In this document: positions 53,889 to 62,686 of the stretch, one piece after another
How positions within the stretch are numbered: the stretch's first letter is position 1
Layout of the letters: every line of letters starts with the position of its first letter
Source: Cytophagales bacterium
Lineage (GTDB): Bacteria > Bacteroidota > Bacteroidia > Cytophagales > Spirosomataceae
DNA: 64,000 nucleotides
Direction: 5' to 3'
NCBI GenBank assembly: GCA_013298025.1
Contig: JAAFJE010000003.1
Coordinates: forward strand, 248,001 to 312,000
Program-made: the position numbers and the translations under genes
Notes under the pieces: generated by a model
Databases searched by the model: none
What the model saw: the letters and a program-made list of their open reading frames with translations, nothing else
What the model was told of the DNA's origin: nothing

Positions 53889-55268
53889 ATGCCATTTAAT
53901 ACCTTATACTTTCTTTATTTTTTTGCTTGTTTTTTCCCTGTTTATTGGTTGGCGAAAAAATACAGTAATCTTCAAAATGGCTTATTGGTCTTAGCCAATA
54001 TGGTTTTTTATGGCTGGACAGAGCCCAAGCTTTGCGGACTTATTGTAGCAGTAGCGTTGCTTATTTGGCTTGGGGCAATACTGATGGAACGTCTGCCGGG
54101 TTTAGCTATGACGATTTATGCTTGGGTAATTGTATTGTTGTTTTACCAATTATTTTTATGCAAATATTATAAATGGTTTTTTGGCGAAGACCAAGGGCAT
54201 CCCTTTTGGATTAGCCTCACCACCACCGTTGGCATCAGTTATTATACGTTGGCGGCTTACAGCTATATTACAGATGTTTATAGAAAAAAAATGCTTGCCC
54301 GACGCAATTTTGTCGCTTTGCTTGCCTATTTGTCGTTTTTTCCACAATTACTCGCTGGGCCTATCCCGATTGCACACCAAGATTTTGCACAATACCTTGC
54401 TCAACGCCATTTGACATGGACAGACATCGAGCAAGCCATCCAACGAATTTTATGGGGATTATTCAAAAAAGCGGTAGTAGCCAGCCAATTGGCGATTCCC
54501 GTCGATTATATTTTTTATAACCATGCTTCTTTGCCCTATACCTATTTATGGGCTGGTGTATTGATGTACAGTTTTCAGGTATATATGGACTTTTCGGGGT
54601 ATTCCGACATGGCTTGGGGACTAGCACGCCTGTTGGGCATCAAGGTCAATTACAATTTCAATGCTCCTTTTATTGCACGTACCATCGACGAATTTTGGCG
54701 ACGCTGGCATTTGTCATTAAGTGCTTGGCTGAAAGAATACATTTATATTCCTTTGGGAGGAAGAGGAAAAAACCGATGGCAGTATAGTTTCAATATCATG
54801 GCGGTGTTTGTCGTAAGTGGGCTTTGGCATGGAGCTAACAGCAATTTCCTATTGTGGGGTAGTGCCAATGGTTTGTTGTTTGTGCTTTCGATTATTTGGG
54901 GACTTACACGCAAATCGAAAGATTTGTCTTACAACCTCAAAGATTATACGGGTGTAATAACCGTTTTTGTAGCCATTTCTTTAACGAGGGTATTCTTTCG
55001 TTCTCCCGATTTAATGACCGCCCTACATTACTATCAAGCAATGGTAGCTGTCAAAGGGTTTGTCTTGCCCGACGTGGGGCTGTTGGGTATAGGTCTATCG
55101 TGGTTTGTGGTATTAGTAGAGTTTATTCAACGCCGACAACTTCACGCCATTGACATCTTGAATCGTCCTTTGTATGTACGGATTCCCACTTACCTTGTAC
55201 TCTGTGTAGGTGTTTATTATTTTTGGCCAGTAATCAATTCAACAGAATACATTTATTTTAAATTTTAA
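53889..55268 (+). CDS. MBOAT-family O-acyltransferase (AlgI-like)
   Basis: A 459-residue integral membrane protein with about ten helices. The AlgI-type motifs are present: SFFPQLLAGPIPIAHQDF, then FQVYMDFSGYSDMAWGLARLLG and HLSLSAWLKEYIYIPLGGRG. The catalytic His lies in VVSGLWHGANSNFLLWG. The family moves acyl groups (often acetyl) across or onto extracellular polysaccharides. The gene ends two bases before the SGNH lipoprotein gene, its probable partner. Confidence 0.92.
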   Translation: MPFNTLYFLYFFACFFPVYWLAKKYSNLQNGLLVLANMVFYGWTEPKLCGLIVAVALLIWLGAILMERLPGLAMTIYAWVIVLLFYQLFLCKYYKWFFGEDQGHPFWISLTTTVGISYYTLAAYSYITDVYRKKMLARRNFVALLAYLSFFPQLLAGPIPIAHQDFAQYLAQRHLTWTDIEQAIQRILWGLFKKAVVASQLAIPVDYIFYNHASLPYTYLWAGVLMYSFQVYMDFSGYSDMAWGLARLLGIKVNYNFNAPFIARTIDEFWRRWHLSLSAWLKEYIYIPLGGRGKNRWQYSFNIMAVFVVSGLWHGANSNFLLWGSANGLLFVLSIIWGLTRKSKDLSYNLKDYTGVITVFVAISLTRVFFRSPDLMTALHYYQAMVAVKGFVLPDVGLLGIGLSWFVVLVEFIQRRQLHAIDILNRPLYVRIPTYLVLCVGVYYFWPVINSTEYIYFKF

Positions 55269-55269
55269 A

Positions 55270-56265
55270 ATGCCCATGAAAAAATTCCATTTAAGCGTAT
55301 TGATAGCCCTGGTAGTATGTGCTTGCGGAGGCGGCGAATCTCAGCAGCAAAGTGCTGAAAGTACCGCAGATGCACAAGCAAAAGAAGCTTTACAAATGCA
55401 ATATCCTGAAATTCCCAGAGATGAAATCGTAAACGACACGGATAGCCTATCGACGAAAGTCTTTAGGGAATTACAAGAAAAATACAAAGCCAATTTGGCA
55501 AAACTCAACGAGGCAGTAAAAGCAAACGGAGCAACCCTGCTTGTGGTATTTATTACGCCAGAAGTAGGCAATAGCCTTACCAAAATCAACCGTGTGGGAA
55601 AAGGCATGATTGCCGATGATTGTCAAGCGTTGCATATCCCTTTTTACGACATTACTACTAAAATGGCAGCTATGCCCAATCCTGTTGTATTGACGCAAAT
55701 GCCTAAAGATGGCCATTGGTCGAAAGAAGGAGCAAAGTATGTGGCTGATGAATTAGCACCTATTATCAAGCAATACGATTCGGTGAAAGCGACTGCTACT
55801 TTTCAGCAAAAACCCGAAACATGGGGAGATTTACAACCCAATGCCGACGAGCTTACGGATGGTGGAAAGGGCTTGCCGTACCGCATGAAAAGTAATGCAC
55901 AAGGGCTAAGAATGGACTACGATTTAGCTCCAACCAAGACCAAACAAAGAATATTATTCCTGGGCGATTCAGAAATGTATTTCCCTTTTTTGGATAATCC
56001 CTTTACCGGAACGGCTCTTTTGCAAGGAATGTTTCCTGAGAAAGAAATCCTCAATGCGTCTAATTGGGGCTATTCTGTGGATGATTACCTGTCGTTATAC
56101 AACGAAAAAGCCAAGTATGCAGAAGCCGATGTGGTGATAGTGGCTGCTAATGGCAACGATATTCTCGATATGTTTTTCTCGCATCGCAATCGTTTTACTC
56201 GTGGGAAAAAGGCTATTAAGCCTTCTATCCTTGAAGAGCAATACTACAAAACAAAGTTTCATTGA
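55270..56265 (+). CDS. SGNH-hydrolase-like lipoprotein, MBOAT partner
   Basis: A 331-residue lipoprotein. It begins MPMKKFHLSVLIALVVCACG, so the lipid Cys is in VCAC; the ATG two codons later is equally likely. Residues 55-175 contain a half SGNH-like fold with an Asp-His pair in KDGHWSKEGAKYVAD but no GDS. A second part (215-331) starts with the nucleophile-type motif ILFLGDSEMYFPFL and ends with VVIVAANGNDILDMFF. This order (D/H before GDS) is unusual for a single SGNH domain. The pair with MBOAT suggests it accepts an acyl group from the membrane protein and attaches it to an exopolysaccharide. Confidence 0.82.
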   Translation: MPMKKFHLSVLIALVVCACGGGESQQQSAESTADAQAKEALQMQYPEIPRDEIVNDTDSLSTKVFRELQEKYKANLAKLNEAVKANGATLLVVFITPEVGNSLTKINRVGKGMIADDCQALHIPFYDITTKMAAMPNPVVLTQMPKDGHWSKEGAKYVADELAPIIKQYDSVKATATFQQKPETWGDLQPNADELTDGGKGLPYRMKSNAQGLRMDYDLAPTKTKQRILFLGDSEMYFPFLDNPFTGTALLQGMFPEKEILNASNWGYSVDDYLSLYNEKAKYAEADVVIVAANGNDILDMFFSHRNRFTRGKKAIKPSILEEQYYKTKFH

Positions 56266-56335
56266 TGCTTGCTAACTAATGAGATATTTCTAAATACATA
56301 AGCTTCAACGTTAACGAATGTGATGTTGGGCAACT

Positions 56336-56731
56336 TTAGGAAGGGTGGGGAAATTTACTTAGGGCATTTTCGATATATCCCAACAATACACTTTTTTCGA
56401 CGGGTTTATCAATAAATCCCAGAATATCGTGCTGTTGAAGTTGGTCTTGGTAGGTATAATAGTCGTTAGATGAGGTGATTATCACTTTTATTTGTTTGTC
56501 TGCTGGATTATCGTAAATACGCTGCATCAGGACGAGTCCGTCCATGATGGGCATTTCGATGTCGAGGCAAAGAATAATGTTTTTTTCAGAAACTACCTGC
56601 AAGAGTTCTAACACCTGCCGACCGTTAGAAGCCTCATAAATAGGCAATTGTATGGTATCGAGTTGTCTTCTAATAGCAAACCGATTAAACTTTAAATCAT
56701 CGGCGATAATAATGGCAACCGTTGGGTTCAT
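56336..56731 (-). CDS. Stand-alone response regulator receiver domain
   Basis: A 131-residue CheY-like protein with no output domain. The acidic pair is in AIIIADDLKFNR, the phospho-acceptor Asp in ILCLDIEMPIMDG, the Thr/Ser in VIITSSNDYY and the Lys in GFIDKPVEK. It may be a phospho-relay intermediate or target motility or an enzyme. No kinase gene is adjacent. Upstream 218 bases up to the kinase gene hold a minus-strand terminator only. Confidence 0.9.
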   Translation of the reverse strand: MNPTVAIIIADDLKFNRFAIRRQLDTIQLPIYEASNGRQVLELLQVVSEKNIILCLDIEMPIMDGLVLMQRIYDNPADKQIKVIITSSNDYYTYQDQLQQHDILGFIDKPVEKSVLLGYIENALSKFPHPS

Positions 56732-56887
56732 TCAGGTATGTTTTTATAAATGGCTATGCTTGCGTTGGGTTGTACAGCGTAACTATTGTTTAGAACGGGT
56801 GGTATAACCATACGAGGATAATCGTAAGTTTTAAACGAAATATTTCTATACAAATAAAGATATATTCGTGCGGACTATCACAAACCG

Positions 56888-56920
56888 AAAAGCTTTTTTT
56901 CTAACAAAAAAGCTTTTTTT
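56888..56920 (-). terminator. Terminator after the deoxynucleoside kinase gene
   Basis: AAAAGCTTTTTT and AAAAAAGCTTTT can pair around a short loop (CTAAC); AAAGCTTTTTTT is also a direct repeat. It runs into T's on the minus strand, ahead of the response regulator gene. Confidence 0.6.
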
Positions 56921-56949
56921 AGTTCAAATACTTTTAGTCATCACTTTGG

Positions 56950-57570
56950 TTAAACAGGCGTATCGAATACCAACGCTTTTTCTACTTGTAAGCTAATCCA
57001 TTCAAAGTCATCGTAGTTGTTTACATAGTCTAAATGATTGACATCTATGACCAAGAGTTTTCCTTGGGTATAATTATTGATAAATTGCTCATAATGGGCA
57101 TTCAAATCAGACAAATATTGTGCCGAAATATTGTTTTCAAAATCTCTGCCTCGCTTCTGAATTTGACTGAGCAGTTTGGGCAAATCAGCCTTGAGGTAAA
57201 TAGTCAAATCGGGGGCTTTTACCGTTTGCATCATCAGGTCGAAAATGCCTTTGTAGGTAGCATAGTCGTTATCGCTCATCACACCCGATTGGTAGAGATT
57301 CATGGCAAAAATATAGGCATCTTCATAAATGGTGCGGTCTTGTATAATACGCTTGTTCGATTGCTGAATTTGTACCACTTGTTCGTACCGACTTTTCAGA
57401 AAATACATCTGTAAATGAAAAGCCCAACGAGGCATATCTCCGTAAAATGGGGCTAAATAAGGATTTCCTTCGACGGCTTCAAACAATACTTCCCACCCAA
57501 AATGGGCCGCCAATTTAGAAGCAAGCGTAGTTTTGCCTGCACCAATATTTCCTGTAACTGCAATGTGCAT
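56950..57570 (-). CDS. Deoxynucleoside kinase
   Basis: A 206-residue kinase of the dNK/dCK/dGK family. P-loop GNIGAGKTTLASKLA, substrate-binding WAFHLQMYFLKSRYEQ, and DRTIYEDAYIFAMNLYQSG carry the catalytic Glu/Arg region. The LID region is QKRGRDFENNISAQYL. It phosphorylates deoxynucleosides for salvage; Bacteroidota members are often deoxyadenosine or deoxyguanosine kinases, but specificity is not fixed here. It is divergent from trhO. Confidence 0.92.
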   Translation of the reverse strand: MHIAVTGNIGAGKTTLASKLAAHFGWEVLFEAVEGNPYLAPFYGDMPRWAFHLQMYFLKSRYEQVVQIQQSNKRIIQDRTIYEDAYIFAMNLYQSGVMSDNDYATYKGIFDLMMQTVKAPDLTIYLKADLPKLLSQIQKRGRDFENNISAQYLSDLNAHYEQFINNYTQGKLLVIDVNHLDYVNNYDDFEWISLQVEKALVFDTPV

Positions 57571-57688
57571 CTTGTTGATTTATGTAAAATGAGTTATTTG
57601 GCTATGAATAGCAGGTGTTTGCTACTAAAAGACAAATCTCAAAATTACGTTGCAATCTTGGTATAAACAAATGATGCCTACGGAGGAG

Positions 57689-57719
57689 TTGACCGAATAA
57701 AAGCTTTTATGTAACTTTG
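57689..57719 (+). promoter_or_regulatory. Promoter of trhO
   Basis: TTG at 57689-57691, 20 bases, then TAACTTTG at 57712-57719, an excellent Bacteroidota match. The leader to the ATG at 57786 is about 60 bases. Confidence 0.75.
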
Positions 57720-57785
57720 CACCCGCCCATTGGTACTGTAAGGGGTATCGAAAGGCATTTAAGCTATTTTATCCATCTGTAACTC

Positions 57786-58796
57786 ATGCTGAAGATGAAG
57801 CCATACAGAGTACTTTTGTATTATAATTACACGCCTATTCCAGACCCGGAGGCGTATCGTGAAAAACACCATTTGTTTTGTATCGAAAATCAGTTGTTGG
57901 GTCGTATTATTGTTGCACCCGAAGGGCTTAATGGCACGGTTTCGGGGCTTGCCGAAGACTGCGAAAAGTATATGCGTTGGCTCGAAAATGACCCTATTTT
58001 TGCTGGAAGCAACTTCGATTTTAAGGTAGAAGCCTACGATAATCATGCTTTTGCCAAATTGCACGTGCGTGTAAAAGACGAGATTGTCAACTCCGACCTT
58101 CCCGTAAACCCCAACATCCGCACGGGGAAGCATCTTGAACCAAGCGAGTTTAAGACCTTACTCAAAAATGACCCCGATGTAGTGTTGGTCGATATGCGTT
58201 CTAACTATGAACACGCTGTGGGCAAATTCAAAGGAGCGATTACCTTCGATATGGAAACACTCCGAGAACTGCCCGAACACGTGCATGAAATAGCACACTT
58301 GAAAAATAAAAAAGTGATAACGTATTGTACGGGTGGCATTAAATGTGAAAAAGCCTCGGCGTATTTGCTCGAACAAGGTTTTGAAAATGTGTATCAGCTT
58401 CACGGGGGAATCATCAAATACGGCTTGGAAGAAGGAGGCGAAGATTTTGAAGGCAAATGTTATGTGTTCGACAACCGTGTGACAACCGATGTAAACCACA
58501 TAAATCCTGTGGTCATTTCTCGCTGTCATATTTGTCAAACGCCATCCGACCACATGGTTAACTGTGCCAATCCTACTTGCAACGAACACTTGGCGATTTG
58601 TCCTGTTTGTTTAGAAAAAATGGAAGGTGCGTGTTCAGACGCTTGTAAAAACCATCCTCGCAAGCGTCCTTACAATCCGAAAGGCTATTACAGCAAGGAA
58701 TCTGATAATTATTCACCTGCGTTTGGCTTCAAGAGCCGACAAAAAACAAAGGTTGATGTCAGTAAAATTTCGGCATTGACACAGAATTTTGAATAA
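57786..58796 (+). CDS. trhO: tRNA U34 hydroxylase TrhO (rhodanese-like)
   Basis: A 336-residue protein. The N-terminal ferredoxin-like domain covers about 1-100 (KPYRVLLYYNYTPIPDPEAY, RIIVAPEGLNGTVSG). The rhodanese domain has the catalytic Cys in TYCTGGIKCEKASAYL. The C-terminal Zn-binding region is CHICQTPSDHMVNC...CNEH...CPVC. TrhO uses O2 to hydroxylate uridine 34 on the way to mo5U or cmo5U. Starts at 57786 or 57795 are both possible. Good promoter upstream; no operon partner. Confidence 0.93.
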   Translation: MLKMKPYRVLLYYNYTPIPDPEAYREKHHLFCIENQLLGRIIVAPEGLNGTVSGLAEDCEKYMRWLENDPIFAGSNFDFKVEAYDNHAFAKLHVRVKDEIVNSDLPVNPNIRTGKHLEPSEFKTLLKNDPDVVLVDMRSNYEHAVGKFKGAITFDMETLRELPEHVHEIAHLKNKKVITYCTGGIKCEKASAYLLEQGFENVYQLHGGIIKYGLEEGGEDFEGKCYVFDNRVTTDVNHINPVVISRCHICQTPSDHMVNCANPTCNEHLAICPVCLEKMEGACSDACKNHPRKRPYNPKGYYSKESDNYSPAFGFKSRQKTKVDVSKISALTQNFE

Positions 58797-58903
58797 AAAT
58801 TGCACTATTTCTTTGATTTCGGATGGTTACGTTAAATGATTTTATCAAAAAATAAAGCCATCTTAACCCCCATCCGAAATTCCTCCTCAACACTTATCAA
58901 AAT

Positions 58904-60013
58904 TTATTCGTAAATCAATTCTTTTCGTTGGGTAAACAAATGCTGATTGCTGCTATAACCTTTAAACTTGGTTAAGAGTTGCGTCGGATACCCTTGTTCG
59001 TTGTATTGGTAATCGTACTGATACGGCACGCTTGTTGGGATATTGCCTTGATACCCTCTTTCTGCCGCAATCATATTGTTTTTAGAAAGATTAGTCAAAA
59101 ATAAGCTATACACGCCAATCACAGCATAAGGGTTAATGTGGCTATCGAAGTTATACTTGCCCGTTTCGCTAGTCCCTGTAGCTCCTTGGGCATATTCTTC
59201 TACGATATTTGTACCCACCCGATAAAAAGTGTAATCCATCGTCACGTTGTTGTCGAAGGTATAATGAATACTCACCTTTTCTCTATTACTTTCGGTTGTA
59301 TAAGAAATGGTCGCCAAGGTCTGCTGTCCGTAGCGTTTTTCGCTGATAGCTTTGACACGCCCTGCATCGTCGTAGTTCAACTCGGTCATGCCAATAGGAC
59401 TTTGGTTTTCGTCGAAATAAAAGACCTTTGCCAACAAACCACCATTCCACTGGTACAAATGCCGCCCCATGTATTGTAATACGCCTTTATTTGCTTGGTT
59501 CAAATCAATGTATTTGAGCTTTCCATTGGGATAATAAGTATAAGTGCGTTGGGTTTCTAGGGTTTCTTGGTTATTGGCGATGGTATAAATATTTTCTTGG
59601 CTCAGTTTTTGTATTTCTTTTGTCTTGCCCAACGTGACAACCGTTGCATTCAATGCCTCCGCTTGGGTGAGGGTACGCTCGTCGTGGATGCCCCATTTGT
59701 CTAGGCTCAACTTGATACGCTCGTATTTTTTAGGCAACGACACCAAGCTTGTCCCCGCTTGTAGGGTAGCTGTTTGCTCGTACAAATGGTTTTGTGCATC
59801 CCAAGCCGAAATCTTGACACTGGCAGGCAAATCGCTGTAATTGTACTCACCCACTTGAATAGACACATTGACTTTTAGGGTAAAATTGGCATCAGAAACG
59901 GGCGTTGTTGGGGTATCAGGGGCAGGTGAGCGGGGTTGTAGGGTTTCTTCGTTGCAAGCCCCCAATAGTACCAAACCGACAAGTGTAGTCAATAAAAATG
60001 TTTTCTTTTTCAT
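58904..60013 (-). CDS. Hypothetical surface lipoprotein with YD-like strands
   Basis: A 369-residue lipoprotein with lipobox LLGAC (KTFLLTTLVGLVLLGACN). The N-terminal linker is Pro/Thr-rich. Residues about 45-130 look like an Ig-type beta domain. From about 155 onward repeated strand motifs such as YYPNGKLKYIDL, YDDAGRVKAISEKRYG and YNEQGYPTQLLTKFKG recall YD/RHS-like repeats. I do not recognise a function. It is divergent from the LruC lipoprotein gene with a 572-base gap, suggesting shared control of surface proteins. Confidence 0.75.
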   Translation of the reverse strand: MKKKTFLLTTLVGLVLLGACNEETLQPRSPAPDTPTTPVSDANFTLKVNVSIQVGEYNYSDLPASVKISAWDAQNHLYEQTATLQAGTSLVSLPKKYERIKLSLDKWGIHDERTLTQAEALNATVVTLGKTKEIQKLSQENIYTIANNQETLETQRTYTYYPNGKLKYIDLNQANKGVLQYMGRHLYQWNGGLLAKVFYFDENQSPIGMTELNYDDAGRVKAISEKRYGQQTLATISYTTESNREKVSIHYTFDNNVTMDYTFYRVGTNIVEEYAQGATGTSETGKYNFDSHINPYAVIGVYSLFLTNLSKNNMIAAERGYQGNIPTSVPYQYDYQYNEQGYPTQLLTKFKGYSSNQHLFTQRKELIYE

Positions 60014-60585
60014 TTGATTGATGGTAATTAAGCGTTTAAAGTATCAGTGAAAATTGCATCACTACACAAAGGAGTGTTTCTAGGCATCAAGCGTTGGAAA
60101 AAGAAGGCTAAAAAACGATGATTCTCCATCAATGGTTCTATGGTTGGATGAATGGTCAAATCGTTCCATCAGTTTTAAGACCATTTCCAGATTAAAAACA
60201 GTTTATTGAGGAAAACAACAATACAAAAGCCGAAAAACAAAGTTGAAAAACATATTTTTTAATAAAAAAAGTATATTTTATTTTTTATCTAAATTTTTGC
60301 TTTTATATTGAACTAAAATCATTCACGATATTTGAATTATAATCCTGATAACAAAACAATGGAGGTGTTTATCGACTAAAAACTACAATTAACCCCAATT
60401 ATATTTTAACGTATTCCACTCATTTAGCAACAATCAACTTTTACTTTATCGGCAAAAATTTGTCGAAAAGCCTGCAAAAACGACAGAAAAACGAAAACAT
60501 TCATGATTGCACGCCGTTTGTGTGCAATTTTGTTTCATCAAACCACAAACATTTACCCTTTCATTCATCTTTAATACCAATCAAC
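60014..60585. other. Divergent region between two surface lipoprotein genes
   Basis: A 572-base AT-rich gap. It includes a GGAGGTG at 60361 that serves only a six-codon frame (MEVFID). A small hairpin ATTGCAC (60506-60512) / GTGCAAT (60522-60528) lies about 60 bases before the LruC start and could act in the mRNA leader. No exact -7 box is found for either gene; TATTGAA and GATATTTG fragments near 60307-60335 are the nearest. Confidence 0.55.
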
Positions 60586-62634
60586 ATGAAAAACAGAATT
60601 ATATTATCTTTCCTTTCGCTAGTGACGGCAAGTATTTTGTACAGTTGCGTACCTAACGTTAATTCAACAGATACTACACCTGAAACAGACATGGACAAAC
60701 TGAATGTTCCTGCGAATTTTAATTTCAACACTTCTCAGGATGTAAACTTTAGCTTAGGAGCGTTTGATAACGCCGATGCTCCCATTTCGGGCGTAATTAT
60801 GTCGGTGTATAGCTACCCAGACGACTCACTACTTTTCAAAGGTATCACCACCGACGATGGTAAGCTTGTTTTGACCCAGAAAATTCCGACGTTTGTTAAT
60901 AAAGTAACCATTCGTCCTGATTATATCGGTTTACCTTATGAATATGTAGTGGATGTAAGCAACAATGTAGAAGTAAACTTTGGTGGAAAAACACCAACGC
61001 TACAAAATAATGCGGCGGTATTAGCCAAAGCCGCTTCAAGCTTGAAAGTAGATGCAACCACCGCCCAAACATACCCAACCATGGGTTATCTTGGTACGTT
61101 TACGTCGAGTGGTGTGCCTAAATATTTGGAAAAAGACCGAGATGCTATTTCTAAAACATTCTTAGAATATGTCAACGCCAGTGTGCCAGAAAGCAAGTCT
61201 GTTCCCAAATATCACCCAGATTATTTGAACAGCAACAACCGCAATTTTTTGTATATCAAAGAATTATCGGATGTTTATATCACATTTGTACACGAAGGAG
61301 CAGGTTGGACAAATACCTTATGTTTTTATACCTTCGACCCACTCAATCCGCCTAAAACAACTACAGCTATCAGTAAAATGACCGTTATTTTCCCTAACGT
61401 TTCTTACCAAGGTAGTGGTGGTGGATTAGTGTCGGGTGATAAAGTAAAATTAGGACGTTTCCCTGCTGGTACAGGTATTGGGTTTGTCTTGCTCGGCAAC
61501 TCTTGGAGTAACTCAAATGGTACAGTAGGCAAAGGATATTATGCCAACTTCTCGCATGACGACCTAAATGTTGAGGTTGCTAAAGACTTACGCAGGCATT
61601 TGATTACCCTAAACGACCCAACCAGTAAAAGGATGTTGCTTGCCTACGAAGATGTAAGCCGTGAAGCAGGTTCCGACAACGACTTTAACGATGCCATTTT
61701 CTATGCTACGTCGAATCCTGTGCAAGCCATTGATACCGACAATGTACCGATTGTGGATAGCCCTAAAGATACCGATGGCGACGGTGTAGGCGATACTCGT
61801 GACGAATATCCAACCGACCCAACCAGGGCCATCAATAGCTATGTGCCAGGCAAAAATTCATACAATACCTTGGCTTACGAAGATTTATGGCCTATCCAAG
61901 GAGATTATGATTTGAACGACTTAGTAATCAATTATCAGTTCCAAGAAGTCTTGAATGCTAAAAACCAAGTAGTTGATTTAAAAGCGAAGTTTTATGTAAA
62001 AGCAATTGGGGCGAATTATACCAACGGCTGGGGCTTCCAATTGCCCGTTGACCCATCGCTAGTTAAATCGTTTACGGGTAATTCATTGACCGAGGGCGTC
62101 ATTAAAACCAATGCCAATGGTACGGAAGCGAGCCAGAAATACGCCAACTTTATTGTGTTCGACAATGCTTTTAAACAGATGAAATCGAGCGGAGGATTTG
62201 TTAATACAACCCAAGGCGCTGGTTTGGTAGCACCCAAAGATACCATTCGTTTGACCATCAATTTCTCGACTCCTATCAACAAAAGTACATTTGGTACAGC
62301 ACCTTACAACCCTTACTTATTCAAAAGTAATGAGCGAGGAAAAGAAGTACATTTGCCTAACCAAGCCCCCACAAGCAAGGCTACGTTGAGTTTGCTTGGC
62401 ACGGGTCAAGATGCTTCTTCTGTCACCAAAAATATTTATTACAAAACAGCAAAAGGTCTTCCTTGGGCAGTAGATTTCTCAAGCGACTTTAAGTATCCGC
62501 TCGAAACAGTACCCATTATCAATGCTTACAATAAGTTTGCGGCTTGGGCTGAAAGTGGCGGTACGTTGTATCCCGATTGGTATTTGCAAAGCAAGGGATA
62601 CTTCGATTCAACAAAGCTATATCAGGGTAAATAA
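60586..62634 (+). CDS. LruC-domain surface lipoprotein
   Basis: A 682-residue protein from the ATG at 60586. The signal peptide is MKNRIILSFLSLVTASILYS followed by Cys, so it is a lipoprotein; the longer frame upstream is not signal-like. Near residue 360 is a DUF4114-type motif (YEDVSREAGSDNDFNDAIFY). A thrombospondin type 3-like calcium loop follows (DTDGDGVGDTRDEYPTDPTR). The C-terminal LruC/DUF4842 domain includes YEDLWPIQGDYDLNDLVINY. In Bacteroidota such proteins are found at the surface; LruC was described in Leptospira. Binding target unknown. Confidence 0.88.
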   Translation: MKNRIILSFLSLVTASILYSCVPNVNSTDTTPETDMDKLNVPANFNFNTSQDVNFSLGAFDNADAPISGVIMSVYSYPDDSLLFKGITTDDGKLVLTQKIPTFVNKVTIRPDYIGLPYEYVVDVSNNVEVNFGGKTPTLQNNAAVLAKAASSLKVDATTAQTYPTMGYLGTFTSSGVPKYLEKDRDAISKTFLEYVNASVPESKSVPKYHPDYLNSNNRNFLYIKELSDVYITFVHEGAGWTNTLCFYTFDPLNPPKTTTAISKMTVIFPNVSYQGSGGGLVSGDKVKLGRFPAGTGIGFVLLGNSWSNSNGTVGKGYYANFSHDDLNVEVAKDLRRHLITLNDPTSKRMLLAYEDVSREAGSDNDFNDAIFYATSNPVQAIDTDNVPIVDSPKDTDGDGVGDTRDEYPTDPTRAINSYVPGKNSYNTLAYEDLWPIQGDYDLNDLVINYQFQEVLNAKNQVVDLKAKFYVKAIGANYTNGWGFQLPVDPSLVKSFTGNSLTEGVIKTNANGTEASQKYANFIVFDNAFKQMKSSGGFVNTTQGAGLVAPKDTIRLTINFSTPINKSTFGTAPYNPYLFKSNERGKEVHLPNQAPTSKATLSLLGTGQDASSVTKNIYYKTAKGLPWAVDFSSDFKYPLETVPIINAYNKFAAWAESGGTLYPDWYLQSKGYFDSTKLYQGK

Positions 62635-62653
62635 TATATAGAGGGTAATTTAG

Positions 62654-62686
62654 AAAAGGGCTATCAGATTGATAGCCCTTTTTTTA
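62654..62686. terminator. Bidirectional terminator between LruC and FGGY genes
   Basis: Arms AAAAGGGCTATCA (62654-62666) and TGATAGCCCTTTT (62670-62682), loop GAT, followed by T's on each strand. It touches the stop codon of the minus-strand gene. Confidence 0.92.

Noticed and set aside
60361-60379. GGAGGTG sequence that looks like a Shine-Dalgarno site
   Set aside because: No gene starts within a workable distance; the only frame is six codons (MEVFID).
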